A DNA stretch of 45,103 bases from Acidobacteriota bacterium. GTDB taxonomy: Bacteria > Acidobacteriota > Terriglobia > Bryobacterales > Bryobacteraceae. Position numbers and translations under genes: made by a program. Below, piece after piece: positions 16,042 to 24,387 of this stretch. Under the pieces are notes generated by a model that did no database searches, had not been told where the DNA came from, and saw only the letters and a program-made list of their open reading frames with translations. The stretch is taken from positions 1 through 45,103 of the forward strand of contig VFZX01000018.1 of NCBI GenBank assembly GCA_016871015.1, written 5' to 3'. Positions within the stretch are counted from its first letter, which is position 1. Every line of letters begins with the position of its first letter.

Positions 16042-16519
16042 ACGGCTTCCGAAGGTGGTGGTGCTGGTGGGGCTGCCCGGCTCCGGCAAGTCCACGTGGG
16101 CCGAAGGAAAGCCAGTGCTTTCGAGCGACCACGTTCGCGGGCTGTTGTCGGATGACGTGACGAATCAGAAGATCCACAAGCAGGTGTTCGCCACGGTTCG
16201 ATACCTGCTGCGGACGCGTGTCGCTCTTGGGTGTCCGGTAACCCATGTCGATGCGACGCACCTGTCGCGTTGGGAGCGCCGGCCCTACCTTCGCATGAAG
16301 GGCGTGCGCCTTGAGGCGGTGTTCTTCGATACGCCGGTGGAAGTGTGCAAGGAGCGGAACCAACAACGCGAGCGCGTGGTGCCAGATGAGGCGATCGACG
16401 CGATGGCGTTGCGCCTTGAGCCGCCGTCACGCGCGGAGGGATTCGCGCGCGTGATCCGGATCACGCCACAGGGGCATCGCCCAAAGCGCCCAGGCCGCCG
16501 CGGGAATCAGAACCAGTAG
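16034..16519 (+). CDS. Small P-loop kinase-like AAA protein
   Basis: 161 residues, apparently from TTG at 16034, which overlaps the acyl-CoA dehydrogenase stop by 8 bp. Walker A is GLPGSGKST (about 13-21). Next come the segment LSSDHVRGLLSDD and VTHVDATHLSRWERRPYL, typical of the polynucleotide-kinase/ATP-dependent small kinase group (PF13671-like), and DTPVEVCKERNQQRERVVPDEAI as the lid region. The substrate is unknown; nucleic-acid ends or a small metabolite are both possible. The position at the end of the fad operon suggests co-transcription. Its last 93 bp overlap the 3' end of the MFS gene on the other strand, so the last 30 or so residues (KRPGRRGNQNQ) may be poorly constrained. Confidence 0.75.
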   Translation: MSRRLPKVVVLVGLPGSGKSTWAEGKPVLSSDHVRGLLSDDVTNQKIHKQVFATVRYLLRTRVALGCPVTHVDATHLSRWERRPYLRMKGVRLEAVFFDTPVEVCKERNQQRERVVPDEAIDAMALRLEPPSRAEGFARVIRITPQGHRPKRPGRRGNQNQ

Positions 16520-17719
16520 CGACACGGCAAGCGCCACGGTGCGCGGCGCCGCGCCCGCGTCGACAGCGACGCCGCCAGTCCACGTGCTGAGCGACATGCT
16601 GACGATGAGGAACGCGTAGTCGGCCGAGAATACGCGGCCGCGGAACCGGTCCTCGGCTTGTGACTGGAGCATGGTGGTCGAAAAGACCCAAATCGTCGAG
16701 CCGGATCCGTGCGCGAGCACGACTCCGGCAATCGCCAGGATCAGCGTCGGGGCCTGCCACACGATCAGATATCCGGCGCAAATTCCGAAGAAGCCGTAGA
16801 GAATACCGCGGCGCAAACGGTCCGGACGCCCACCGGCCCAGTAGCCTGACACAGCGGGTCCGATGAGCGCACCCACGCCACGCGCCGTCATCAGCACGCT
16901 CATGCCAAGCACCGCGCCGGAACCGATGCGGAATTCGCGATCGCCGAGCACTGGAAGGATGATGTGGTTGGCGCCCATGACCCCGAGTCCAGCCTTGGCA
17001 AACAGGGTGGCGAACAGGCGGCGCTGGCTCGCGATATAGCGGAAGCCTTCGAGCACGGGGCGGAAGTTGAGCAGGTCGCGCGGGCGCAAAGGCGGCTCGT
17101 GCTCGGCGTGCGTTTCACGGATACGCAAGCGGAGCAAGAACGCCGCCGAAACGAGAAAGCTGGCAGCGTTGATGACGAACACCGTGTTGACGCCGAAAGC
17201 CGCGGCGAGGAATCCGCCCAGTGCGGTTCCAGCAGCGAGGTTGAACGACCATGTGGTGGCGGACAGCGTATTGGCGGCGAGGCGCTCGCGTTCCGACGAC
17301 GTGAGATTGGGGAGCAGCGCGTCGCGGCCCGGCTCGAACATTCCCCAGAGCACGCTCTCGCAGAACAGCATCACGTAGATCAGCCAGGTGGCGTTGGTGG
17401 CCACCGCGTACATCATGCCGAGTACGATGAAGAAGCGCAGGATGTCGGCGGTGATCATCACGGTCCGGCGCGGGAGCCGGTCATTCAGCACACCGGCGAC
17501 CGGCGATGCGAGCACCTGCGGCAGAACTTGCAGCACCACGGCACCGCCGAGGGCCTTCGCGCTCCCGGTCTTCTCGAGAAGTTGGCTGTAGATGACCACC
17601 GAATAGAGCCAGTCGCCCATCTCGCTGACGATCTGCGCAAACCACAGCCGCCGGTAGTTGTGGTTATGACGGACCAGCCGCCAGTAGTCACGGAATTCGA
17701 GACGGGTGGCCTCACTCAC
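16427..17719 (-). CDS. MFS transporter, EntS/MFS_3-like exporter
   Basis: 430 residues with about twelve membrane segments. The pattern NYRRLWFAQIVSEMGDWLYSV near the N-terminus and the loop DRLPRRTVMI between TM2 and TM3 are typical of the MFS_3 group (enterobactin exporter EntS and relatives). Substrates in this group include siderophores and drugs; none can be named here. The start is GTG at 17719, overlapping the trpS stop as GTGA, so it is translationally coupled to trpS. The 3' end overlaps the convergent kinase gene by 93 bp. Confidence 0.88.
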   Translation of the reverse strand: MSEATRLEFRDYWRLVRHNHNYRRLWFAQIVSEMGDWLYSVVIYSQLLEKTGSAKALGGAVVLQVLPQVLASPVAGVLNDRLPRRTVMITADILRFFIVLGMMYAVATNATWLIYVMLFCESVLWGMFEPGRDALLPNLTSSERERLAANTLSATTWSFNLAAGTALGGFLAAAFGVNTVFVINAASFLVSAAFLLRLRIRETHAEHEPPLRPRDLLNFRPVLEGFRYIASQRRLFATLFAKAGLGVMGANHIILPVLGDREFRIGSGAVLGMSVLMTARGVGALIGPAVSGYWAGGRPDRLRRGILYGFFGICAGYLIVWQAPTLILAIAGVVLAHGSGSTIWVFSTTMLQSQAEDRFRGRVFSADYAFLIVSMSLSTWTGGVAVDAGAAPRTVALAVSLLVLIPAAAWALWAMPLWRDPDHARESLRA

Positions 17720-18702
17720 TCGGTGTAGACGCCCATCCTCTGCTTGACGAGCTTCACGGTGGAATCGGCGATGGGGCGGACCCGCGCCGCTCCTTCGGCG
17801 AGCACGCCAGCGAGATAGCCGGGTTCGGAGACGATTCGCTGATAGCTCTGCTGCAAGGGTTCGAGGTGCGACACCACGGCCTCCGCGACCTGCTTCTTGA
17901 GGTCGCCATAGCGCATTCCGGAGAAGTGGTTCTTCATCTGATCGCTGGTCCAGCCGGAGATGGCCTGGAAGATTGAGAGCAGGTTGTCGACGCCCGGCCC
18001 CATGGTCTCGAAGTCCACGTGGGGATTGGAGTCCGTGGTGGCGCGCATGATTTTCTTCTTGAGGTCGGAGGGCTTGTCGAGCAGCGCCAGTGCGTGTCCG
18101 CTGCCGGTGGCCGACTTCGACATCTTCTTGGTTGGATCATCGAGTCCCATCACTCGCGCGCCGACCATGGGCAGGCTGGTGGCGGGCATGACGAAGGTGT
18201 CGCCGTACAGGGAGTTGAACCGTTGCGCGATATCGCGGGTGAGCTCGAGGTGTTGCGCCTGGTCCTCGCCCACGGGGACAACATTGGCCTGGTACAGCAG
18301 AATGTCGGCCGCCATCAACACCGGGTACTGGAGGAGTCCGTCACCGATCGCTTCCTGCGCTTCCGACTTGGCTTTGAATTGGGTCATGCGGTAAAGCCAG
18401 CCGACCGGCGTGACGCAGGTGAGCAGCCAGGAAAGCTCGGCATGCGCGGGGACCGCCGACTGGATCACCATCGACGACACTTTCGGATCGATGCCCGCGG
18501 CGAGGAACAAGGCCGCGATTTCGAGGATCTTCGCGCGAAGCTCCTCCGGTTGCTGGTAGACCGTGATCGCGTGCAGATCGACGATACAGAACACGCATTC
18601 GTAGCTGTGCTGCATCGCGACCCAGTTCTTGAGAGCGCCCAAATAGTTGCCGATGTGCAGGTCGCCCGTAGGTTGGATCCCGGAGAGGACTCGTGGTTTC
18701 AT
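17716..18702 (-). CDS. trpS: Tryptophanyl-tRNA synthetase
   Basis: 328 residues from ATG at 18702, the standard length for bacterial TrpRS. The class I signatures are intact: HIGN at residues 16-19 (GIQPTGDLHIGNYLGA) and KMSKS at 193-197. It charges tRNA-Trp in the cytoplasm. A longer frame from ATG at 18723 would add seven residues before the conserved start and overlaps the rlmD leader; neither start has a clear SD. The MFS gene overlaps its stop. Confidence 0.96.
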   Translation of the reverse strand: MKPRVLSGIQPTGDLHIGNYLGALKNWVAMQHSYECVFCIVDLHAITVYQQPEELRAKILEIAALFLAAGIDPKVSSMVIQSAVPAHAELSWLLTCVTPVGWLYRMTQFKAKSEAQEAIGDGLLQYPVLMAADILLYQANVVPVGEDQAQHLELTRDIAQRFNSLYGDTFVMPATSLPMVGARVMGLDDPTKKMSKSATGSGHALALLDKPSDLKKKIMRATTDSNPHVDFETMGPGVDNLLSIFQAISGWTSDQMKNHFSGMRYGDLKKQVAEAVVSHLEPLQQSYQRIVSEPGYLAGVLAEGAARVRPIADSTVKLVKQRMGVYTE

Positions 18703-18808
18703 TGAAGAGGGGTAATGTTTCATCGTAAACGAACTGCGATTTGAGAAGCTGGTTTACGGCGGCGAAGCGCTGGCGCGCGACGGCGGCCGCGTCTGGCTGG
18801 CGCGTGGC

Positions 18809-19951
18809 GTGCTTCCGGGTGAGTTGGTGCAGGTGGAAGAGGTGGCGGCCAAGCCGGAGCTGGTGCGCGGCCGGCTCCGAGCGGTGATGGAGGCCTCGCC
18901 GCAGCGCGTTGCTCCTCGATGTCCCTACGTGCCGGACTGCGGCGGATGCGACTATCAGCACATCGCGGAGGCGCACCAGCTCGAACAGAAGGTGGTGATC
19001 CTGCGTGAGGTGTTGGCGCGCGTCGGGAAGGTGGCGGCGCCAGAGGAGATCCGCGTGGTTGCGGGTCCGGCATGGGGATACCGCAACCGGATTCAGCTCC
19101 ACTTTGATGAAGGCAGGATGGGGTTTCACGCGCATGGGTCGAACCGCCTGGTGCGCGCGGAGTCCTGCGTGGCCGCGTCGACGAAGTTGAACGAGGCGAT
19201 GCAGGCGTTTCAACGCATGACGCGGGACCGGCGGTGGCCGCGGTTCGTCAAGACGATCGAGTTGTTCACGAATGAGAGTGAGGTGCAGGTGAACGTGCTC
19301 GACTCGGGTCCGCGGAGGGTGGGCCGGGGATTCTTCGAGTGGTGCGGGGAGAGTCTTGCGGGAGTTTTGGCTCCGGCGCTTGAGTATCCCGCCGCTGGAG
19401 CAATGTTCCGGGTCAGCCACAGGTCGTTCTTCCAGGTGAACCGGTTTTTGATCGATGCGCTTGCGGAGGCGGTGCTGGGCGATGAGGCCGGGGGCGAAGC
19501 CCTGGACCTTTATGCGGGAGCCGGGTTGTTTTCGTTGGGGTTGGCGCGGCGCTTCGAGCGCGTGACAGCGGTGGAATCGGCGTCGAGCGCGGTGGCGGAC
19601 CTTCAGTTCAACGCTGGGCGGGCCGGGGTGCGGGTGGACGCAGTGCGGTCCGGGGCGGCGGAGTATTTGCTGGTGCGTGAGTCAGCGCCGGAGCTGGTGA
19701 TTGCCGATCCGCCGCGAGCGGGCCTGGGCAAGGAGGTGGTGCGTGAGCTGGTCCGGTTGCGTCCGCGGAGATTGGTGGTTGTGAGCTGCGATCCGGCGAC
19801 GTTGGCGCGGGATCTGCGGGGGTTGACGGACGCCGGGTTTGCGGTCGAGTCGATGACGATGGTGGATCTGTTTCCGCAGACAGCGCACATTGAGACTGTC
19901 ACGCGGTGCCGGTTCGGCCCGCTAGAGCAGATCAAATCGGCGCTATCCTGA
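18809..19951 (+). CDS. rlmD: 23S rRNA (uracil-C5)-methyltransferase, RlmD/RumA type; N-terminus lies further upstream
   Basis: The family is clear: iron-sulfur cluster cysteines in CPYVPDCGGC (C-x5-C-x2-C, with a later Cys in AESCVA), the SAM motif DLYAGAGLFSLGL, IADPPRAGLGKEVV, and the catalytic Cys in SCDPATLARDL. The first standard start codon is GTG at 18809, but the same frame is open upstream and encodes the conserved TRAM-like start ELRFEKLVYGGEALARDGG from about 18731. No ATG, GTG or TTG exists in that part. A GAAGAGGGG site (18704-18712) lies 9 nt before ATC at 18722, so either ATC or CTG (18734) is used as start, or a base is wrong in the sequence. The enzyme methylates a conserved uracil of 23S rRNA. 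Confidence 0.9.
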   Translation: MLPGELVQVEEVAAKPELVRGRLRAVMEASPQRVAPRCPYVPDCGGCDYQHIAEAHQLEQKVVILREVLARVGKVAAPEEIRVVAGPAWGYRNRIQLHFDEGRMGFHAHGSNRLVRAESCVAASTKLNEAMQAFQRMTRDRRWPRFVKTIELFTNESEVQVNVLDSGPRRVGRGFFEWCGESLAGVLAPALEYPAAGAMFRVSHRSFFQVNRFLIDALAEAVLGDEAGGEALDLYAGAGLFSLGLARRFERVTAVESASSAVADLQFNAGRAGVRVDAVRSGAAEYLLVRESAPELVIADPPRAGLGKEVVRELVRLRPRRLVVVSCDPATLARDLRGLTDAGFAVESMTMVDLFPQTAHIETVTRCRFGPLEQIKSALS

Positions 19952-19960
19952 TCCATACCA

Positions 19961-21055
19961 ATGAAAGCTGTCGCCGTCCACCCGGACCAGAAAAAATTCG
20001 GACTCGTCGATCACCCCGAACCATCCCGCCTGGGCGAAAGCGAAGTCCGCCTGCGGATCCTCGAAGTCGGCATCTGTGGAACCGACAAGGAGATCGTCGC
20101 CTTTGAATACGGCACTCCGCCAGAGGGGTTCGACTACCTCGTGATCGGACACGAATGCCTCGCGGAAGTGATCGAGACCGGGCCTGGCGTGACGCAGTTC
20201 AAGCCGGGTGACCTGGCGATCCCATCGGTCCGGCGCCCCTGTCAGCACGATCACTGCACCGCATGCCGGGCCGCGCGGCAGGACTTCTGCTTCACTGGCG
20301 ATTTCGTGGAGCGGGGCATCAAGGAAGCCCACGGATTCATGACGGAGCAGATCGCCGAGGACGAGCGGTTCCTCAATCCTGTCCCGCAATCGCTGCGCGG
20401 ACTCGGAGTGCTCGTCGAGCCGCTCACGATCGCGGAAAAGGCCATGGAGCAGGTCTGGCAAGTACAGCAACGGTTGCCGTGGCTCGCGGGAGGGACGCAC
20501 AACCACACGGCGCTCGTATTGGGCGCGGGTCCGGTGGGCCTGCTGGGCGCGATGAAGCTGGTCGCTGAGGGATTCAAGACCTACGTGTATTCACGGTCGA
20601 CTGGCTCGGAGTGCCGCGACGACATCGTTCGTGGGATCGGAGCGGTGTGGCTTCCAGCCGAGGAAGTGAAGGCGCAGGATCTGGCATCGCATCTCGGCAC
20701 CATCGACGTGGTCTACGAGGCGGTGGGCGCATCGGCGCTTGCGTTTGACGTGCTCCACTACCTTGACGCCAACGGCGTCTTCGTGTTCACCGGCGTGCCA
20801 GGGCGTAAGGCGGCAATCCAGGTGGACACGGACCGGCTGATGCGCGACCTCGTGTTGAAGAACCAGGTTATGATCGGCACCGTGAACGCGGGACACACTG
20901 CGTTTGAGGCCGCCATTCGCGATCTCGATTCGTACGCGCAGCGCTGGCCCAAAGAGACTGGCATGATCATCACCAACCGGATTCCAATCGAGGATGCCGC
21001 TGAGCCGCTATCGGGGCGCGTGCCTGGCATCAAGAACGTGATCTGTCCGAATTGA
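19961..21055 (+). CDS. Glucose 1-dehydrogenase-like zinc MDR enzyme
   Basis: 364 residues. It matches the archaeal-type glucose dehydrogenase family (Sulfolobus/Thermoplasma GDH): GICGTDKEI (catalytic zinc Cys), GHECLAEV, a structural zinc region with CTACRAARQDFC, the family-specific DFVERGIKEAHGFM, VEPLTIAEKA, and the nucleotide-binding LGAGPVGLLGAMKL. It would oxidise glucose or a related aldose to the lactone with NAD(P), in a non-phosphorylative sugar route. It begins 9 bp after rlmD and is followed by the convergent enolase-superfamily gene 15 bp away. The exact sugar is inferred from family only. Confidence 0.88.
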   Translation: MKAVAVHPDQKKFGLVDHPEPSRLGESEVRLRILEVGICGTDKEIVAFEYGTPPEGFDYLVIGHECLAEVIETGPGVTQFKPGDLAIPSVRRPCQHDHCTACRAARQDFCFTGDFVERGIKEAHGFMTEQIAEDERFLNPVPQSLRGLGVLVEPLTIAEKAMEQVWQVQQRLPWLAGGTHNHTALVLGAGPVGLLGAMKLVAEGFKTYVYSRSTGSECRDDIVRGIGAVWLPAEEVKAQDLASHLGTIDVVYEAVGASALAFDVLHYLDANGVFVFTGVPGRKAAIQVDTDRLMRDLVLKNQVMIGTVNAGHTAFEAAIRDLDSYAQRWPKETGMIITNRIPIEDAAEPLSGRVPGIKNVICPN

Positions 21056-21070
21056 TCGCGCGAAGCCGCT

Positions 21071-22504
21071 TTAAGCGACCGCGCTCAATCCGGGCCTGTT
21101 CAACGCCGAAGTGTCGATGTTGCCGTCCTTCACCTTGAAGATGCCGGGGAAGCGGTCCTCCCAGCCTTTGTTTGCGATCGGGACGTACTGCCGCGCGTTG
21201 GCTTCGATACCCGACACACGCGGGATGTGAGCCGATAGTCCGGCGGAATGGACCAGCGACGCCCCGGGACAGGTGAGGTCCTGCACGCAGATGAACATCT
21301 TCTGCTTCTCCGCCATCGCGGCGATGAGAATCGAGTGGCTCTGGGCCTTGCAGGCTTTCAGAGCGACGCCCGTGTAACCCATCTTCTGAGTAAGGCGCAT
21401 CGACTCGATGTCGGTCATGGACTCGTCCGCCACCACTGGCTTCATCTTGCCCGCGGCGTGCATCACCTGTTCCGGATGATCCTTGAGGAAGCGCGAGGTC
21501 GGCTGTTCGACGTACTGCACCTTGGCGTAGCCGCGCGGCGTCTTTTGCTTCAGGTCGCTGAGGAACTTCATCAAGTACTCGACGCTCGGGCAGCGCTCGT
21601 TGAAATCGAGCGAGTAGTACCACTGGGCCAGTCCACGCTTCTTCTGGACCTGCTCGGCTTCGCGGTCCACATTGATCACGCGTTCGGTGTCCCACTTCGG
21701 ATCGTCGCCGTTGAGCTTGATCTTGATATGGGTGAGTCCATTGTGGGCGATCCACTCGGCCAGAGTTTCCGGCAGCCCGTCATTGAGGCGCTTGGGGATG
21801 TCCGCCGCGACAATCGGATCGACCGCGGAGACCAGGTGATACAGCGGCAGCCTCGTTTTCGGCGTCTGGAGGAGGTACTTGCTGGGGTACTCGCCCTTGT
21901 AGTCCGCGCCGGCGTAATGCGACAGGTCGTGGTTCATGAACTCCGGACCATAGGTCTGATAGGCGCTCACCTTGTGCGCCTTGCCGAAGGCGTCGTGGAG
22001 GGCCGCATCGAACGCACTTGCGGTAACAAGCACGCCAAGGCGCGGAATCGGTTCCTTCATCTTCAGCGAGGCCGAGAGTTCCGCCGCCGCCTTCTCGAAG
22101 GCGGGCTCGAGCGCGAGATAGAGGTCGATCGGGTGCCCGGACTCCTTGAAGCCGTTCATGACTTTGGTGATGCGCGCGGCCAGATCGCGCATGGCGCCGA
22201 GCGTCACCTCGTACGGCATGGTCTTGGATGGAAACGCCCAGGTATTGCTGAGCGGCATGGATCCGAAGCCCTTGACCACGCGGCCGTCACCGGTACGCAC
22301 CGTCGAGTTCACATTGAGGATCGTGGCCTTGTCGACCACCCGGCCGCCGAATTTGATTGGCACGCGATAGCTGTAGTCTTCGTAGCTGATCGAGATATTT
22401 TCGATCCGGATGTCAGTCTTCTTCTTGGCTGCCGACAGAATATGGAAGGGAGCGAACGTTCCTGTTGCGGCGGCGATCCATTCGCGGCGTGTCGATGCGT
22501 GCAC
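21071..22504 (-). CDS. Enolase-superfamily enzyme of the muconate-lactonizing/mandelate racemase type, Tat-exported
   Basis: 477 residues from GTG at 22504, which has a perfect AGGAGG 5 nt upstream. The N-terminus STRREWIAAATG looks like a Tat signal. Active-site elements appear in order: Lys pair K261-x-K263 (HIKIKLNG), metal ligands D300 (SLDFNE), E333 (YVEQP) and the D360-E361 pair (VADES), and Lys383 (ALKACK). The KxK...K arrangement is that of the MLE/dipeptide-epimerase subgroup rather than of acid-sugar dehydratases. The protein is about 100 residues longer than usual, through N-terminal and loop insertions. Substrate unknown; with the divergent gamma-glutamyltransferase-like gene a peptide or amino-acid substrate is possible. 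Confidence 0.85.
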   Translation of the reverse strand: MHASTRREWIAAATGTFAPFHILSAAKKKTDIRIENISISYEDYSYRVPIKFGGRVVDKATILNVNSTVRTGDGRVVKGFGSMPLSNTWAFPSKTMPYEVTLGAMRDLAARITKVMNGFKESGHPIDLYLALEPAFEKAAAELSASLKMKEPIPRLGVLVTASAFDAALHDAFGKAHKVSAYQTYGPEFMNHDLSHYAGADYKGEYPSKYLLQTPKTRLPLYHLVSAVDPIVAADIPKRLNDGLPETLAEWIAHNGLTHIKIKLNGDDPKWDTERVINVDREAEQVQKKRGLAQWYYSLDFNERCPSVEYLMKFLSDLKQKTPRGYAKVQYVEQPTSRFLKDHPEQVMHAAGKMKPVVADESMTDIESMRLTQKMGYTGVALKACKAQSHSILIAAMAEKQKMFICVQDLTCPGASLVHSAGLSAHIPRVSGIEANARQYVPIANKGWEDRFPGIFKVKDGNIDTSALNRPGLSAVA

Positions 22505-22604
22505 AACTGCCTCCTGATGGGTTCTCCGGCGGGCGCCGGCTGAATTGAGATCGTATCAAGGCGCCGAGCGCCGCCGCAACGGGCTGCCGGAACATGGCGT
22601 GGGG

Positions 22605-22617
22605 TACAATCTGAACC
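22605..22617 (+). promoter_or_regulatory. Possible -10 box placing the transcript start at the ATG
   Basis: TACAAT at 22605-22610 lies 7 nt before the ATG at 22618, and there is no Shine-Dalgarno sequence. If it is the -10 box, the gamma-glutamyltransferase-like mRNA would be leaderless. No good -35 box is present. Confidence 0.35.
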
Positions 22618-24387
22618 ATGCGCCCCCTGATCGCGTTATTGTTCGCAGCCGCTGGCTTCGCCCAGCAGACACAGCAATTGATGTTCTGGCCCGTCCGCGG
22701 AGTCCGTGAGATGGTCGGCGCGGCAAATAACTTCGAGGTGGACGCCGGATACCGGATGCTGCTGCAAGGGGGCAACGCGATCGACGCGGGCGTCGCGTCC
22801 ACGCTCGCCGCCGCCGTTACGGAACAAGCCCGCTTCGGGCTGGGCGGCGAGATGCCGCTCATCATCAAGATGGCCGGCAAGGATCCGGTTGTGATCAGCG
22901 CGGTAGGAGTCGCACCGGCCAAAGCCACGGTGGAGTTCTATCAGTCGCGCAAGGCGGAACCCTGGGAAGAGGGGCAAGGCAAGCTGGCGCCAGTGCCCTT
23001 CACCGGCATGCTCGGAGTCATCACGCCGGGCGTGTTCGACGGACTCATGCTCGCCCTGCAGGATCATGGCACGATGTCGTTTGAGAAGGTCGTCACACCC
23101 GCCATCGAGTTCGCTTCCGGTGGATTCCCCCTCGGAGAAGAGTTCGCCAGCTTCATCCGCACCAACACGCGGATCATCGAGCTTTGGCCCACGTCCCGCG
23201 ACTTCTTCATGCCGGGCGGAACCGCGCCCCGCCGGGGGGACGTGTGGAAGGGACAGGCCCTGGCCAACACGCTGCAGGAACTGGTGCGAGCGGAGAAGAA
23301 GGCACGCGGAAACCGGGCCAGGAAAATCCGCGCTGTTCGCGATTACTTCGGACGCGGACCCATCGCCAGGAGGATCGCCGACTACTCCCAGGCCAACGGC
23401 GGACTGCTTTCCTTCGACGACATGAAGAATTTCAACGCCGAATATGATCAGCCGCGGACCACCACCTACCGCGGCTACACGATCGTCAAGACTGGCTTCT
23501 GGGCGCAAGGTCCGGTGATCCTGCAGGCGTTGAACATCCTGGAGGCCTACGACCTGAAGGCGATGGGGCACAACAGTCCGCGGTACCTGCACACGCTGGT
23601 GGAGGCGGTAAAGCTCGCCTTCGCCGACCGCGACCGGTACTATGGGGATCCCAAGTTCTCCAAGATCCCCGAAGAGACGCTGCTCTCGCGCGAGTACGCC
23701 GCCGAACGGCGCAAGCAGATCGACCCGAACCATGCGTCCATGGATCACCGGCCAGGGAGCTTCGGAGGTCCGCTCGCGATGCCCAGCGGTGGTGGATCAT
23801 CCGGCGGCATCCAGGACACCACCTGTGTCAACGTGGTGGACCGCTGGGGGAACGCTTTCAACGCCACACCGAGCGGCGCCTGGCTGCCATCGGTGATCGC
23901 GGGCAATACCGGAATCCCGCTGAGCTCGCGCCTGCAGTCGTTCGTCACCACTCCCGGACACGCGAACATGCTGCGGCCCGGCGCGCGTCCGCGTGTCACA
24001 CTGAGCCCAACCATGGTCCTGAAGGACGGGAAGCTCTCTTTCATTATGTCCACTCCGGGCGGCGACAACCAGGATCAGGCGATGCTGCAGGTATTGATCA
24101 ACATGATCGACTTCGGCATGATCCCGCAGGAGGCCGTCGAGGCGCCCCGCTTCCAGACCGAGCATTTCCATTCTTCGTTCGCGTTCCATGAATTCACTCC
24201 CGGCAAGGTGAACCTTGAGCGGAGAATTCCGAAGAGCGTGATCGACCGGATGTCGGAGATGGGCCACCAGGTTGAGGTGCGCGGCGATTGGAGCAACGCA
24301 TCCGCACCCACGGTGATCCTGGTGCGCGACGGCATGCTCGACGGCGGAGCCGATCCGCGGCGCGGCCGGTTTATTTTCGGACGTTAG
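22618..24387 (+). CDS. Gamma-glutamyltransferase family protein, secreted
   Basis: 589 residues with signal peptide MRPLIALLFAAAGFAQ. It has the Ntn-hydrolase layout of GGT: large-subunit motif GGNAIDAGVASTLAAAV (51-67) and, at the subunit junction, D400-T401-T402-C403-V-N-V-V-D. T401 is the expected nucleophile created by self-cleavage. The usual THxSVVD motif has Cys403 instead of His. Small-subunit features GNAFNATPSG and LSPTMVLKDGK follow, and MSTPGGDNQDQAMLQVL fits the family. It hydrolyses or transfers gamma-glutamyl groups, or is a cephalosporin-acylase-like amidase. The 3' end overlaps the convergent JAMM gene by 17 bp. Confidence 0.9.
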   Translation: MRPLIALLFAAAGFAQQTQQLMFWPVRGVREMVGAANNFEVDAGYRMLLQGGNAIDAGVASTLAAAVTEQARFGLGGEMPLIIKMAGKDPVVISAVGVAPAKATVEFYQSRKAEPWEEGQGKLAPVPFTGMLGVITPGVFDGLMLALQDHGTMSFEKVVTPAIEFASGGFPLGEEFASFIRTNTRIIELWPTSRDFFMPGGTAPRRGDVWKGQALANTLQELVRAEKKARGNRARKIRAVRDYFGRGPIARRIADYSQANGGLLSFDDMKNFNAEYDQPRTTTYRGYTIVKTGFWAQGPVILQALNILEAYDLKAMGHNSPRYLHTLVEAVKLAFADRDRYYGDPKFSKIPEETLLSREYAAERRKQIDPNHASMDHRPGSFGGPLAMPSGGGSSGGIQDTTCVNVVDRWGNAFNATPSGAWLPSVIAGNTGIPLSSRLQSFVTTPGHANMLRPGARPRVTLSPTMVLKDGKLSFIMSTPGGDNQDQAMLQVLINMIDFGMIPQEAVEAPRFQTEHFHSSFAFHEFTPGKVNLERRIPKSVIDRMSEMGHQVEVRGDWSNASAPTVILVRDGMLDGGADPRRGRFIFGR

